Part shown: one piece after another, positions 17,697 through 26,126 of the stretch | How the letters are laid out: every line of letters starts with the position of its first letter | Numbering within the stretch: position 1 is the stretch's first letter | DNA from: Bacteroidota bacterium | Lineage (GTDB): Bacteria > Bacteroidota > Bacteroidia > Bacteroidales > Lentimicrobiaceae | DNA length: 64,000 bases | NCBI GenBank assembly: GCA_023434665.1 | Contig: JAEYSM010000016.1 | Span: forward strand, 162,184 to 226,183 | Direction of reading: 5' to 3' | Translations under genes and position numbers: made by a program | The notes under the pieces: generated by a model | Databases searched by the model: none | Told to the model about the DNA's origin: nothing | The model's input: only the letters and a program-made list of their open reading frames with translations

Positions 17697-19025
17697 TTAC
17701 ATGCTCTGTTTTGGTAAGTAATAGAGAACGACCCGATTTTCTTTAGTCAGATATTGATTTGCTACTCTCTGAATATCTTCCTTTGTAACGCTAAGATACC
17801 TCTGTAATTCAGTGTTAATAAGGTTGGCATCGTTATAGTAAATATGATAATCTGACAAACTCTCTGCTATCCCTGCCATAGTAGAATGTTGTGTTATAAA
17901 GGTTACTTCTATCTGATTACGGAGCTTCTCAAATTCCCTGTCAGTCAGAAGTTCATTCTGAACTCTCTCGATTTCAGTATCAATTGCATTTTCAAGATCT
18001 TTAGGTTCAACTCCTATATTTGTAATACCAAATGCCAAAAATAAACCGGGATCTTCCAAAGACATTGGATAAGCACCGACAAAGAGGGCTTTTTGTTGCT
18101 TATCTACTATGGCCTTATTGAATCGCGAACTCTCTCCATCTGACAATAATGTCGTTAGCATACTAATTGCATAATGATCTTTAGTCCCCATTGCCGGAAT
18201 GTGGTAAGCCTGAGCTACCATTGGAAGTTGAATATTGTCGAAAACGGTATCCCTTATTTCCGAAGGTATTTTCGGTTCAACAATGTCAGGTCTCCTAATT
18301 TCTTTCGTCCCTTTTGGTATTCCCGAAAAGTATTTCTCAACGAGGGCTATTGTCTGTTCGTAATCTATATCGCCAGCTATTGAAAGAGTTGCATTGTTTG
18401 GTACATAGAAAACAGAATGAAATTCCATGAATTCTTCGAGGGTTGCATTATTGATGGATTCAGCTGTCCCAATGGGTGTCCATTTGTAAGGGTGAATTGA
18501 ATATGCGTTTGCAAAAATTTTCTCCATCAAGGTACCATAAGGTTGGTTTTCGTAAGATTGTTTTCGTTCCTCCTTCACAACACTTCGTTGTGTTTCAACT
18601 CCAATACTATCAATCTTAAGATGTAGCATTCTTTCAGATTCCATCCACAATCCCAATTCGAGTTGATTTGAAGGAAGAAGGAGGTAATAGAATGTACGGT
18701 CAAAAGATGTATTGGCATTTAATTGCGCCCCGGCATTCATTGCAATTATATCAAATTCGCCACGTCCAATATGCGCACTTCCTTCAAACATAAGGTGCTC
18801 AAAAAAGTGAGCAAATCCAGTTCTTTGGGGGTCTTCGTTCTTAGATCCTACATGGTAAGAAATTGTAACTGCTACAATAGGGGTTGATTTATCCCGGTGT
18901 AGAATTACGTGTAGACCGTTTGAAAGATCATACTCTTTGAATTCAATCTTGTTCTGTGTATAGATTGTTTGCACCGGGAAAAAAGCTATGCAAAAAAACA
19001 GAACAATACCAATTTTTAGCTTCAT
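17697..19025 (-). CDS. M16-family zinc metallopeptidase, catalytic subunit
   Basis: A 442-residue exported protein with a signal peptide (FFPVQTIYTQ). The inverted zinc motif HxxEH is present as HFFEH (~73-77), with the distal glutamate in the helix near VVKEERKQSYENQPYG. Two M16 domains of ~200 residues follow the usual order. It should form a heterodimer with the inactive subunit encoded next in the operon, in the periplasm, degrading small peptides. It is the first gene of the pair. Confidence 0.9.
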   Translation of the reverse strand: MKLKIGIVLFFCIAFFPVQTIYTQNKIEFKEYDLSNGLHVILHRDKSTPIVAVTISYHVGSKNEDPQRTGFAHFFEHLMFEGSAHIGRGEFDIIAMNAGAQLNANTSFDRTFYYLLLPSNQLELGLWMESERMLHLKIDSIGVETQRSVVKEERKQSYENQPYGTLMEKIFANAYSIHPYKWTPIGTAESINNATLEEFMEFHSVFYVPNNATLSIAGDIDYEQTIALVEKYFSGIPKGTKEIRRPDIVEPKIPSEIRDTVFDNIQLPMVAQAYHIPAMGTKDHYAISMLTTLLSDGESSRFNKAIVDKQQKALFVGAYPMSLEDPGLFLAFGITNIGVEPKDLENAIDTEIERVQNELLTDREFEKLRNQIEVTFITQHSTMAGIAESLSDYHIYYNDANLINTELQRYLSVTKEDIQRVANQYLTKENRVVLYYLPKQSM

Positions 19026-19124
19026 AAAATTTTGTATTAAATGCTTTAATTAAGTTTGTAAAAAGGTTATTTGATCAGTTGGGTTTGTTTGATTATAGTG
19101 GACCAACAAGTTAGTTTATTCGTT

Positions 19125-19595
19125 TTACTGGTTAAGATCACGATTAATGTAATCTGAGTAATCGTCGAGTCTCCGAGTGTATTCACTATCAAATAAAGTT
19201 GAAGAAATCATAAAATCAGCTGTAGATCTGTTGCAAGCAGTTGGGATATTATATAAGACAGTAATTCTGAGCAATGCTTTCACATCCACATCATGTGCCT
19301 GTGGCATCATTGGATCCCAGAAAAAAATCATCAAATCAATTTTACCATTTACTATCAGACTTCCTAATTGCTGATCTCCGCCTAAAGGTCCTGATTTGAG
19401 TTTGACAATCTGAAAATCTTCTAGTAACTCCTCATCCAAGACCATTTTAAGCTTCTCTTCGAGCAATCGGCCAGTAGTTCCTGTACATACAATCTTATGT
19501 TTACTAAGGCTCATGGCATTGAATTCAACCCATTCAATCAGATCAAGCTTTCGGTTATCATGAGCAACAATGGCGATGGTTTTCTTTCTATCCAT
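19125..19595 (-). CDS. mgsA: Methylglyoxal synthase
   Basis: Converts dihydroxyacetone phosphate to methylglyoxal and phosphate, relieving sugar-phosphate build-up. The 156-residue length fits. Seen motifs are IAIVAHDNRK (His12 region), CTGTTG phosphate loop (~37), the KSGPLGGDQQLGS segment (~67-79) with the catalytic Asp, and DPMMPQAHDVDVKALLR (~94-110) with the conserved His. It is divergent from pfkA, so two steps that compete for the same carbon flow are encoded back to back. Confidence 0.95.
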   Translation of the reverse strand: MDRKKTIAIVAHDNRKLDLIEWVEFNAMSLSKHKIVCTGTTGRLLEEKLKMVLDEELLEDFQIVKLKSGPLGGDQQLGSLIVNGKIDLMIFFWDPMMPQAHDVDVKALLRITVLYNIPTACNRSTADFMISSTLFDSEYTRRLDDYSDYINRDLNQ

Positions 19596-19664
19596 TTCAC
19601 ATATTAAAGTAACAAAAGTAACGATTAAAATGTTAGGCCATATATTGAAAGGAGGAATATTTCC

Positions 19665-19700
19665 TTGTTGTATCTGGAATTGTATTATTGACTAATTTTG
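19665..19700 (+). promoter_or_regulatory. Promoter of pfkA
   Basis: TAATTTTG at 19693-19700 matches TAnnTTTG. Candidate TTG -33 elements lie at 19665-19667 and 19668-19670, 25 and 22 bases upstream, slightly longer than the usual spacer. Confidence 0.5.
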
Positions 19701-19752
19701 CACCGATTTTTGAAAAAGAGAAAAAGAATTATAAATCACTTAAAATCATTCA

Positions 19753-20847
19753 ATGAATAGGGTATTAGTATTAACAGGTGGTGGTGATTGCCCGGGATTA
19801 AATGCAGTTATAAGAGCAATTGTCAAAAGAGCTGCTAAGGAAAAGGATTGGGAAGTAGTAGGAAGCATTGAAGCATTTAATGGTATTTTACGGGAACCAA
19901 CCGAAATTGTTGTTCTTGATGAAAAGGCAGTATCCGGAATTCATTATCAAGGAGGCACAATTCTTCAAACCACAAATAGAGGTGGCCCATTCGCCTGGCC
20001 TGTAAGACAAAAAGATGGGACTTATATAGCTGTTGATAGGTCTGATGAGATGATAAGGAAAATCCAGTATTTAGGTATTGATGCAGTTATAAATATTGGA
20101 GGTGATGGTTCACAAAGAATCTCACAGCGACTATTTGAACAAGGCCTTAATATCATTGGAGTTCCTAAAACCATTGATAATGATTTATCAGCGACAGATG
20201 CTACATTTGGATTCCAGACTGCCATTCAGATTGCAACTGAAGCAGTAGATAAATTAGTTACTACGGCTGCAAGTCATAATAGAGTCCAGATACTTGAAGT
20301 AATGGGAAGAAATGCTGGATGGATTGCTCTCAATGCGGCGGTTGCTGGTGGTGCTGAATTATGCTTACTTCCTGAATTTCCCTATGATATCACCAAAGTA
20401 CTTGAAAAAGTGGAGAGTAGATTTCAAAAAGGTAGAGGCTTTATAAATATCGTTGTTGCAGAAGGGGCTCGAAACATTAAAGGTGATGTAGTCTCAACCA
20501 GCAGCAAAGAAGTTGGATATGAAAACGTTCGCCTTGGAGGTGTTGGCTTCCGACTTGAAGAAGAATTAAAAACTGCTGGTTGCGAGCATAGTATTAGAAC
20601 AACCGTCTTGGGTCATTTACAAAGAGGGGGTGTACCTATTGCATACGATAGAGTATTGGCTACACAATATGGAGTTAAAGCCATGGAATTAGTTTTAAGT
20701 CGTGAATTTGGCAGAATGGTATCATATCGCCATCCTTACATAACTTCAGTGACCCTTGAAGAAGCTATTCAGAAACCTAACCTTGTTGATTCTGAAACTG
20801 CTTTAATGAGGACTGCTAGAGGTATTGGTATCTCATTTGGGGATTAA
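19753..20847 (+). CDS. pfkA: 6-phosphofructokinase, Gly/Lys (group III-like) type
   Basis: Phosphorylates fructose 6-phosphate in glycolysis. At 364 residues it is longer than E. coli PfkA (~320). The nucleotide loop GGGDCPGLNAVIRA (9-22) and the active-site PKTIDNDL (138-145) are clear. The donor-specificity motif is GGDGS (116-120), i.e. Gly at the position that is Asp in PPi-dependent enzymes, but Lys replaces the E. coli Gly in PKTIDND. This Gly/Lys combination is known in ATP-using group III enzymes, so ATP is the more likely donor (inference). A terminator follows. Confidence 0.93.
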   Translation: MNRVLVLTGGGDCPGLNAVIRAIVKRAAKEKDWEVVGSIEAFNGILREPTEIVVLDEKAVSGIHYQGGTILQTTNRGGPFAWPVRQKDGTYIAVDRSDEMIRKIQYLGIDAVINIGGDGSQRISQRLFEQGLNIIGVPKTIDNDLSATDATFGFQTAIQIATEAVDKLVTTAASHNRVQILEVMGRNAGWIALNAAVAGGAELCLLPEFPYDITKVLEKVESRFQKGRGFINIVVAEGARNIKGDVVSTSSKEVGYENVRLGGVGFRLEEELKTAGCEHSIRTTVLGHLQRGGVPIAYDRVLATQYGVKAMELVLSREFGRMVSYRHPYITSVTLEEAIQKPNLVDSETALMRTARGIGISFGD

Positions 20848-20875
20848 TATCTTAGGAAAAATCTTTAAGAGATAG

Positions 20876-20915
20876 CGCACTCGGTTCTTTTTAGAGTCGG
20901 GTGCTTTTTATTTTA
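20876..20915 (+). terminator. Terminator after pfkA
   Basis: GCACTCG and CGGGTGC pair with one G-T wobble around a T-rich loop, followed by a T run. It lies between pfkA and the converging VanZ gene. Confidence 0.65.
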
Positions 20916-20937
20916 CTTTGACTCAATTAATAGGATA

Positions 20938-21366
20938 TTATTCGTATTTAATGAATAATAAATAGTAGAGACAACTTCCTATCAATGCGCCTAAAATATT
21001 AGCAATCAAATCTAACATTGAGTAAGAACGCCCAAATCCCATTAAGTATTGAGTAACCTCCATTATAATACCCCATAATATTGCTGTTGCAAGTATCAAT
21101 ATAAAATCTGTTATCGAAGGTGCTTTCCCATTTAATTTCGATGTTACTGACTTATTGTAGCTCCTTTTATCTTTAGCCCAAATTCCCAGAAGACAAAAAA
21201 CAAAATACATCATAAAATGAATCAGTTTATCTATATGAGGAATTCTCAGGATTGTTGGGAAATGTTTTGGAGGCGATAAAGATCCAAAAGCAATTAAACC
21301 AATGAAAAGAACAAAAACAATCATTCTTATTTGTATCGGTGGTGTAAAGGCTATCTTTTTTATCAA
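20938..21366 (-). CDS. VanZ-family membrane protein
   Basis: A 142-residue protein with four hydrophobic segments (near residues 15-30, 50-65, 85-105 and 115-135). The family pattern FGSLSP.KHFP, then PHIDKLIHFMMYFVFCLL and EVTQYLMGFGRSYSMLDLIANILGALIG, matches VanZ-like proteins. The function of most members is unknown; VanZ itself raises teicoplanin resistance in enterococci, and that role is not implied here. It stands alone. Confidence 0.85.
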   Translation of the reverse strand: MIKKIAFTPPIQIRMIVFVLFIGLIAFGSLSPPKHFPTILRIPHIDKLIHFMMYFVFCLLGIWAKDKRSYNKSVTSKLNGKAPSITDFILILATAILWGIIMEVTQYLMGFGRSYSMLDLIANILGALIGSCLYYLLFIKYE

Positions 21367-21539
21367 ATTTCATAGTTTTATTTGCCTTGCAAATTTGAAT
21401 GATTAATCTTTATAGTGCAAGAAATCTAACTATAGTTTTAAGAAAAATGAATACTAAATTTTACTATTTTCGCAATGAAATGGTGCCTGATAGTAATGAA
21501 GATTTACTGTTGTGATACTTTATTGATTTTCTTGCACAT

Positions 21540-23216
21540 ATGAGTTTGTATATGTCTAAAACCTATAGAAAAACACTCGGTATGATTCCTCGACTGTGTG
21601 TTATAATACTCATAAGTATGATTTTCACAGCTTGTAAAAGTGGGAAAATGACAGTTGATCTGATAATCAGAAATGCTGTTATTTATACGGCTGACAGTAG
21701 CTTTACGCTACATACTACCATGGCCGTTAATAATGGCATAATAGTAGCAGTAGGTGATGATATTAATATTAATGATAATTATCAGTCTGACTCAGTTTAT
21801 GATGCAGGTGGAAAGGCAATTTATCCTGGTTTTATTGATCCTCATAGTCATTTTTATGGGTACGCTTTAAATCATCAATATGCCAATCTTCAGAATGCTA
21901 AATCTGAAGAAGAAATGCTCAAGATTGTGGAAGATCATTACAAATCGAATCCATCAGAGTGGATTATTGGAAGAGGATGGGATCAAAACAACTGGCCAGG
22001 GCAACAATTTCCTAATAACACTTTACTCAATAAATTATTTCCAGATAATCCTGTTGTTTTAATACGAGTGGATGGGCATGCAGTCCTTGTAAATCAAGCG
22101 GCAATTGACCGTTCTAGCCTTACAATTGACAGTCTTCCGAATCCCGCTGAGGCTGAAATCATCAAAGGTAAGTTTACTGGAATATTCCGCGAATCTCTTG
22201 CTGATTTTTTTAGAAATTTGGTTCCAGCTCCCTCAGGATCCTTATTAGCTGACTTGATGGTAATTTCTGCCAATGAGTGCCATAAGGTTGGACTTACAAT
22301 GGTTTCAGAAGCTGGTGCAGATCCTCCGCTAATTGATTTCTATGACAGTTTACAGTCAGAAGATGATTTTAAGCTAGCTATTTATGTAATGCTTAATCCA
22401 ACCGATGATAATCTGAATCAGTTTATTAAAAATGGACCCCAAAGAGGTGACAAATTAAATATTTGTTCAATCAAACTATATGCAGATGGTGCTTTGGGCT
22501 CAAGAGGAGCTTGTTTAATTAAACCATATAGTGATAATCCGGGAAATTATGGTGTGATGACTATAACTCCTGAAGAACTGGGAAAATGGTGTATTGTCGC
22601 TTATGACAATGGCTATCAGATTAATACTCATGCTATTGGTGATTCAGCAAATAGAATGGTTCTTAATGTATATAGTAATTACCTTCTACCGGGTAACGAC
22701 TTGAGATGGAGGATCGAGCATGCTCAGATAATCCATCCCGCAGATTTAAAGAAATTCGGTGAATTTAATATAATACCATCAATTCAAGCTACCCATGCAA
22801 CATCAGACATGCAATGGGCCAAGAACAGACTTGGGAATAGAATTAGAAACGCTTACATATACCGTTCTTTGATGAGAGAGAACGGTTGGCTACCAAATGG
22901 AACTGATTTTCCTATTGAAAATATAAATCCATTGTATTCATTTTATGCTGCTGTGGATCGTAAAAATTTAGACGGGCAACCTCCAAAAGGATTTCAACGA
23001 GAAAATGCACTCACGCGCCAGGAAGCATTGCGAAGCATTACAATCTGGGCAGCCAAAGCATGTTTTGAAGAAGATCGCAGAGGAAGCCTCGAACCTGGTA
23101 AGAATGCTGATTTTGTTATTCTCGACAGGGATATAATGCAAGTAAAAGCAAGTGAAATCCTTAATGCTAAAATTATAAGAACATACATTGACGGTAAGAT
23201 AGTATATTCTTTATAA
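21540..23216 (+). CDS. Amidohydrolase lipoprotein, YtcJ-like (Amidohydro_3)
   Basis: A 558-residue metal-dependent hydrolase. A lipoprotein signal (ISMIFTACKSG) tethers it to the membrane. The metal site begins with DPHSHFYG (~102); KLYADGALGSRGA (~316) supplies the conserved Lys region, INTHAIGDSANRMVL (~361) and RIEHAQIIHP (~394) the following His residues, and NGTDFPIE (~458) the catalytic Asp. The C-terminal GSLEPGKNADFVILD is typical of the composite beta domain. Substrate is unknown. The ATG at 21540 is assumed; ATG at 21552 or 21582 is possible. Confidence 0.88.
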   Translation: MSLYMSKTYRKTLGMIPRLCVIILISMIFTACKSGKMTVDLIIRNAVIYTADSSFTLHTTMAVNNGIIVAVGDDININDNYQSDSVYDAGGKAIYPGFIDPHSHFYGYALNHQYANLQNAKSEEEMLKIVEDHYKSNPSEWIIGRGWDQNNWPGQQFPNNTLLNKLFPDNPVVLIRVDGHAVLVNQAAIDRSSLTIDSLPNPAEAEIIKGKFTGIFRESLADFFRNLVPAPSGSLLADLMVISANECHKVGLTMVSEAGADPPLIDFYDSLQSEDDFKLAIYVMLNPTDDNLNQFIKNGPQRGDKLNICSIKLYADGALGSRGACLIKPYSDNPGNYGVMTITPEELGKWCIVAYDNGYQINTHAIGDSANRMVLNVYSNYLLPGNDLRWRIEHAQIIHPADLKKFGEFNIIPSIQATHATSDMQWAKNRLGNRIRNAYIYRSLMRENGWLPNGTDFPIENINPLYSFYAAVDRKNLDGQPPKGFQRENALTRQEALRSITIWAAKACFEEDRRGSLEPGKNADFVILDRDIMQVKASEILNAKIIRTYIDGKIVYSL

Positions 23217-23375
23217 TGACATTCCTTGCTGAATGTTTGGAGATGTATTAGCATAATTAATTTCCTTGATAGATAATTTGATCTGCTAATTCAGATGCTT
23301 TTTCTCATCCTTCCATTGTATCTTAGTTGAACATTTGTTTTTCTTCAGCGTTATTTTGAATTCTGAAGATAATAA

Positions 23376-23897
23376 ATGAAATACACAATACTTATACTCA
23401 CTCTTTTGATATTGCGATTATCCACAATTGGACAGGAATCTACAGAAAGAGATACAAAGGAGATATCAGATAATAAGATAGAAGTTGTAAATTTTGAAGG
23501 TTTAAGGCCCTATCTTGAAAAGAGTAATGATACTTTGTACATTATCAATTTCTGGGCAACATGGTGTGCTCCATGTATCAAAGAATTACCTTATTTTCAG
23601 AATATTCACAGTACCTATGATACTACTTATAAGGTGAAGGTTCTGTTAGTAAGTCTCGACTTTAAGAGACAATTGGAGAGTCGTGTAATTCCTTTTGTTG
23701 AAAAAAATAACATCACCGCACAGGTAATCTTGCTGAGTGACCCTGATTCAAATAAGTGGATAAACCAGGTAGATACCTCTTGGTCGGGATCAATTCCAGC
23801 TACTATATTTCGTAAAGGCAATAAAAAGTTATTCTTTGAGAAAGAATTCAATAAACAGGAACTAGAAGAAATCGTAAAAAACTTTTTAGATCAATAA
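23376..23897 (+). CDS. Exported TlpA-like thioredoxin
   Basis: A 173-residue thioredoxin-fold protein with a short signal peptide (LRLSTIGQ). The redox site is WATWCAPC (Cys ~63 and ~66), followed by KELPYFQ, typical of TlpA/ResA-type periplasmic reductases. The cis-proline loop is in SGSIPATIF. A second thiol-fold gene follows after 32 bases, suggesting a joint transcript. Confidence 0.88.
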   Translation: MKYTILILTLLILRLSTIGQESTERDTKEISDNKIEVVNFEGLRPYLEKSNDTLYIINFWATWCAPCIKELPYFQNIHSTYDTTYKVKVLLVSLDFKRQLESRVIPFVEKNNITAQVILLSDPDSNKWINQVDTSWSGSIPATIFRKGNKKLFFEKEFNKQELEEIVKNFLDQ

Positions 23898-23929
23898 AGA
23901 CAAATATAAACTTAACAAAATCATTCAGT

Positions 23930-24535
23930 ATGAAACGAATATTTTTGCTCTCTTTTATTTTAATTTCATTTTCCGGAGCTCTTTACGCGCAGGGCTATAA
24001 AGTCGGGGATATTGCTACAGATTTCAAATTAAAAAACGTGGATAATAAATTGGTTTCTTTGTCAGATTATAAGGACGCGAAAGGATTTATTGTAATATTT
24101 ACCTGCAACCACTGTCCGTATTCAATAGCTTACGAAGATAGAATAAATGAGTTGGATCAAAAATATAAACCCTTAGGATATCCTGTTATTGCAATTAACC
24201 CGAATGATCCTTCCATTTCACCAGAAGATAGCTTTGAAAAAATGAAAGTAAGGGCTAAGGAAAAGAATTTTTCATTTCCATATCTATTTGATGAAAAGCA
24301 GACGATTTTCCCGATTTATGGTGCAACCAGAACTCCGCATGTTTATCTACTTGAAAAGGTCTCTGAGGGCAATAGAGTAGTCTATATCGGTGCAATAGAT
24401 AATAATTATGAGGATGCTACTTCTGCCACAGAAAAATATGTTGAGAATGCAATTACTGCATTACAAAATGACAAACAACCAGAAGTGAACTTTACTAAAG
24501 CAATTGGATGTACAATTAAAGTGGCAAAGAAATAA
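23930..24535 (+). CDS. Exported peroxiredoxin/redoxin-like protein
   Basis: A 201-residue protein with a signal peptide ending ALYAQG. The AhpC/TSA-like fold shows VGDIATDFKLKNVDNKLVSLSDYK and then the redox motif FTCNHCPYSIAYEDR (CxxC), followed by PVIAINPND. This CNHCPY group is common in Bacteroidota and is annotated as thioredoxin-family or redoxin; the physiological partner is unknown. It lies directly behind the TlpA-like gene. Confidence 0.87.
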   Translation: MKRIFLLSFILISFSGALYAQGYKVGDIATDFKLKNVDNKLVSLSDYKDAKGFIVIFTCNHCPYSIAYEDRINELDQKYKPLGYPVIAINPNDPSISPEDSFEKMKVRAKEKNFSFPYLFDEKQTIFPIYGATRTPHVYLLEKVSEGNRVVYIGAIDNNYEDATSATEKYVENAITALQNDKQPEVNFTKAIGCTIKVAKK

Positions 24536-24574
24536 CTTGATCAAAGAAATACCTTAACCCGAGTTTATTGTTAC

Positions 24575-24910
24575 TTATCTAATATAGTGGGGCAACGAAT
24601 CCGGCAGGTTAATTGAAAACTCAATTAGTCCGGCCGGTTTTTCGTTTTTAAACCAAGGACTTTGAAATATTAGTTTCTTTTTACCTTCCTTTTCAATTGT
24701 GTAAGCATTTGTTCGTTTATCCCGAAGTAAGCTTTGAATTATATCGACTGATCTTTGATTATGACAATTATTAAGGTCTTTTCCAATCAAATCATAGCCG
24801 CCATATTTTGAGAAGACCATAGCAGATTGGTCATTCATTTCAATTATTTTTCCAGTTATATCTGTTACTGTAATAGCAATGGGAAGTGAATTAAGCCAAG
24901 GGATATCCAT
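24575..24910 (-). CDS. Small single-domain PAS protein
   Basis: A 111-residue protein consisting of a PAS domain only (LPIAITVTDITGKIIEMNDQSAMVFSKYGGYDLIGKDL). No output domain is attached. The ATG at 24910 (MDIPWLNSLP) is preferred; the frame extends to 24970, through the tRNA promoter, which argues against the longer form. Such stand-alone PAS proteins occur next to unrelated genes in Cytophagales-like genomes; ligand unknown. Confidence 0.7.
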   Translation of the reverse strand: MDIPWLNSLPIAITVTDITGKIIEMNDQSAMVFSKYGGYDLIGKDLNNCHNQRSVDIIQSLLRDKRTNAYTIEKEGKKKLIFQSPWFKNEKPAGLIEFSINLPDSLPHYIR

Positions 24911-24955
24911 TATTGATAATTTAAATAAATTGGTTGTCAAAATTAATGCTTTTGG

Positions 24956-24985
24956 TTTGGAATTACTCAAAAATGTTTATATTTG
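24956..24985 (+). promoter_or_regulatory. Promoter of tRNA-Arg
   Basis: TTTG at 24956-24959 and TATATTTG at 24978-24985 give a -33/-7 pair with an 18-base spacer, ending 12 bases before the tRNA 5' end. Confidence 0.7.
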
Positions 24986-24997
24986 CACCCTCAAAAA

Positions 24998-25071
24998 GGC
25001 TCCGTGGCTCAACTGAATAGAGCATCTGACTACGGATCAGAAGGTTTCAGGTTTGAATCCTGACGGAGTCA
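24998..25071 (+). tRNA. tRNA-Arg(ACG)
   Basis: Seventy-four bases fold as a full cloverleaf. The acceptor stem is GGCTCCG/CGGAGTC with one G-T wobble, the D-stem GCTC/GAGC, the anticodon stem TCTGA/TCAGA with loop CTACGGA (anticodon ACG), and the T-arm TCAGG-TTTGAAT-CCTGA. Discriminator A; no CCA is encoded. The anticodon A34 would be edited to inosine by TadA to read CGN codons. Confidence 0.97.
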
Positions 25072-25073
25072 CT

Positions 25074-25108
25074 AAAAGGGGTTTAGATAGCATTCTAAAC
25101 CCCTTTTT
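25074..25108 (+). terminator. Terminator after tRNA-Arg
   Basis: AAAAGGGGTTTAGA and TCTAAACCCCTTTT are perfectly complementary around a 6-nt loop and end in a T run, starting 3 bases after the tRNA. The composition change of the window begins right behind it. Confidence 0.92.
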
Positions 25109-25173
25109 CAGTTTGTGTGCGTAAGGAAATTCTGTTGGTTCCAACCTTGCAGTGGAGGCCAGTTTTATATAAC

Positions 25174-25581
25174 TCAGGTAGTTTCTTCAAGATCGTCCTC
25201 TTCATCCGACATGATGTATTCGTCTGAAGAACTGCGCCCGAATTCATTGACCTCCTTAAATGTAAAGTCATCCATTCCGGTGGTCTGTTCCCAGCCGTCC
25301 CCTTCTTTTTTTAGAATCTGAACACTCAGACCATATTGCTGCAGTAGCTCTGCTTCAAATTCTCTCACTTTCTCCAGCGGCCGGACATGAATTACCGCAG
25401 GAAGGTTTACTGCATTCAATTCACCCAGGCTCATCTCAGATGGAATAATATCATTGGCATCTGAGAGCTCATATTTATCATGTGGCTTCCCGTAGAATTC
25501 AAGTTTCAGGAATGGATAAAAATCAGAAAATGTTTTCTGAATATCCTTGATTATCGTTTTGCTGTTTATTTCGATGTGCAT
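25174..25581 (-). CDS. Conserved-looking hypothetical acidic protein
   Basis: A 135-residue cytoplasmic protein, not recognised. It has an alpha-beta pattern through ~100 residues (TIIKDIQKTFSDFYPFLKLEFYGK, then AVIHVRPLEKVREFEAELLQQYGLSVQILKK) and a strongly acidic tail (SDEEDDLEETT). No signal peptide or known motif is visible. It is the first gene of the GC-richer part and has normal codon structure for that part. The stop lies 66 bases beyond the tRNA terminator. Confidence 0.65.
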   Translation of the reverse strand: MHIEINSKTIIKDIQKTFSDFYPFLKLEFYGKPHDKYELSDANDIIPSEMSLGELNAVNLPAVIHVRPLEKVREFEAELLQQYGLSVQILKKEGDGWEQTTGMDDFTFKEVNEFGRSSSDEYIMSDEEDDLEETT

Positions 25582-25765
25582 AGTCTAGCTCGTTTTATCT
25601 GACTGGTTTCTATTGCAATCTTATGAACGATCTCTTACGTTGAAATTGATGAAGGTCATTGGTAACAGTGATCTATCTCAGATAAGGATCTACGGTGGGT
25701 ATGTATCATGAAATTAGTTGATTTTTCTCAATTGGCTTGTAAAAGACATTGGGGTAGGGGATATT

Positions 25766-25797
25766 AGTCGTGAGTCGTGAGTCGTGAGTCGTTAGAG
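25766..25797 (+). repeat. Heptad array, unit GTCGTGA
   Basis: Three exact GTCGTGA units plus GTCGTTA (25767-25794). The 32 bases from 25766 to 25797 recur exactly at 63969-64000, the end of the window. Confidence 0.9.
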
Positions 25798-25862
25798 TGA
25801 TAACCGAGAGATCCATGGTTGGTATCATTTCAGATGTCAGAGCTACGCTGCGCTTCGCACCG

Positions 25863-25911
25863 ATAGTGAGTTGGGGGTTGTGAGTTGAGGGTTGGGGGTT
25901 GTGGGTTGAGA
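25863..25911 (+). repeat. Heptad array, unit GTTGNGG
   Basis: Seven consecutive 7-base units without a phase slip. Each of six units begins GTTG and varies only in the last three bases (GGG, TGA, AGG, GGG, TGG, AGA); the first is ATAGTGA. Confidence 0.88.
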
Positions 25912-25927
25912 GCGAATTCCGCATGTG

Positions 25928-25949
25928 GAGACGTTGCATGCAACGTCTC
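25928..25949. repeat. REP-like 22-bp perfect palindrome
   Basis: Arms GAGACGTTGCA and TGCAACGTCTC form a perfect 22-base palindrome, extendable by a further pair on each side. The sequence type is like the REP palindromes associated with REP-associated tyrosine transposases; no such transposase is in the window. Confidence 0.75.
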
Positions 25950-26051
25950 TACGGCAAATAATGATCTGGATGTGATTCATGGTGCAAAAATGGGTTGGAA
26001 AGGGTAGAAATATGGGTCGCTAAGGTCGCGCGACCCGTGTCAAACCCGCTG

Positions 26052-26101
26052 CTGGCGCGGAAAGAAAATTTGTGGCATGCAAAATGCGGAAGTCCGTTTT
26101 T
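26052..26101 (+). repeat. Dispersed ~50-bp element, copy 1
   Basis: Starts CTGGCGCGGAAAGAAAAT, continues with TGGCAT and AAAATGCGG, then a small CGGA/TCCG hairpin and five T residues. Copies 2 (26653) and 3 (31839, reverse) align over its full length. Confidence 0.7.
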
Positions 26102-26126
26102 ATCGAAATCTCATTGAAAACGGAAG

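Noticed and set aside
24998..25071. tRNA-Arg as an integration site of a genomic island
   Set aside because: No integrase, no repeated tRNA 3' end downstream, and core genes on both sides.
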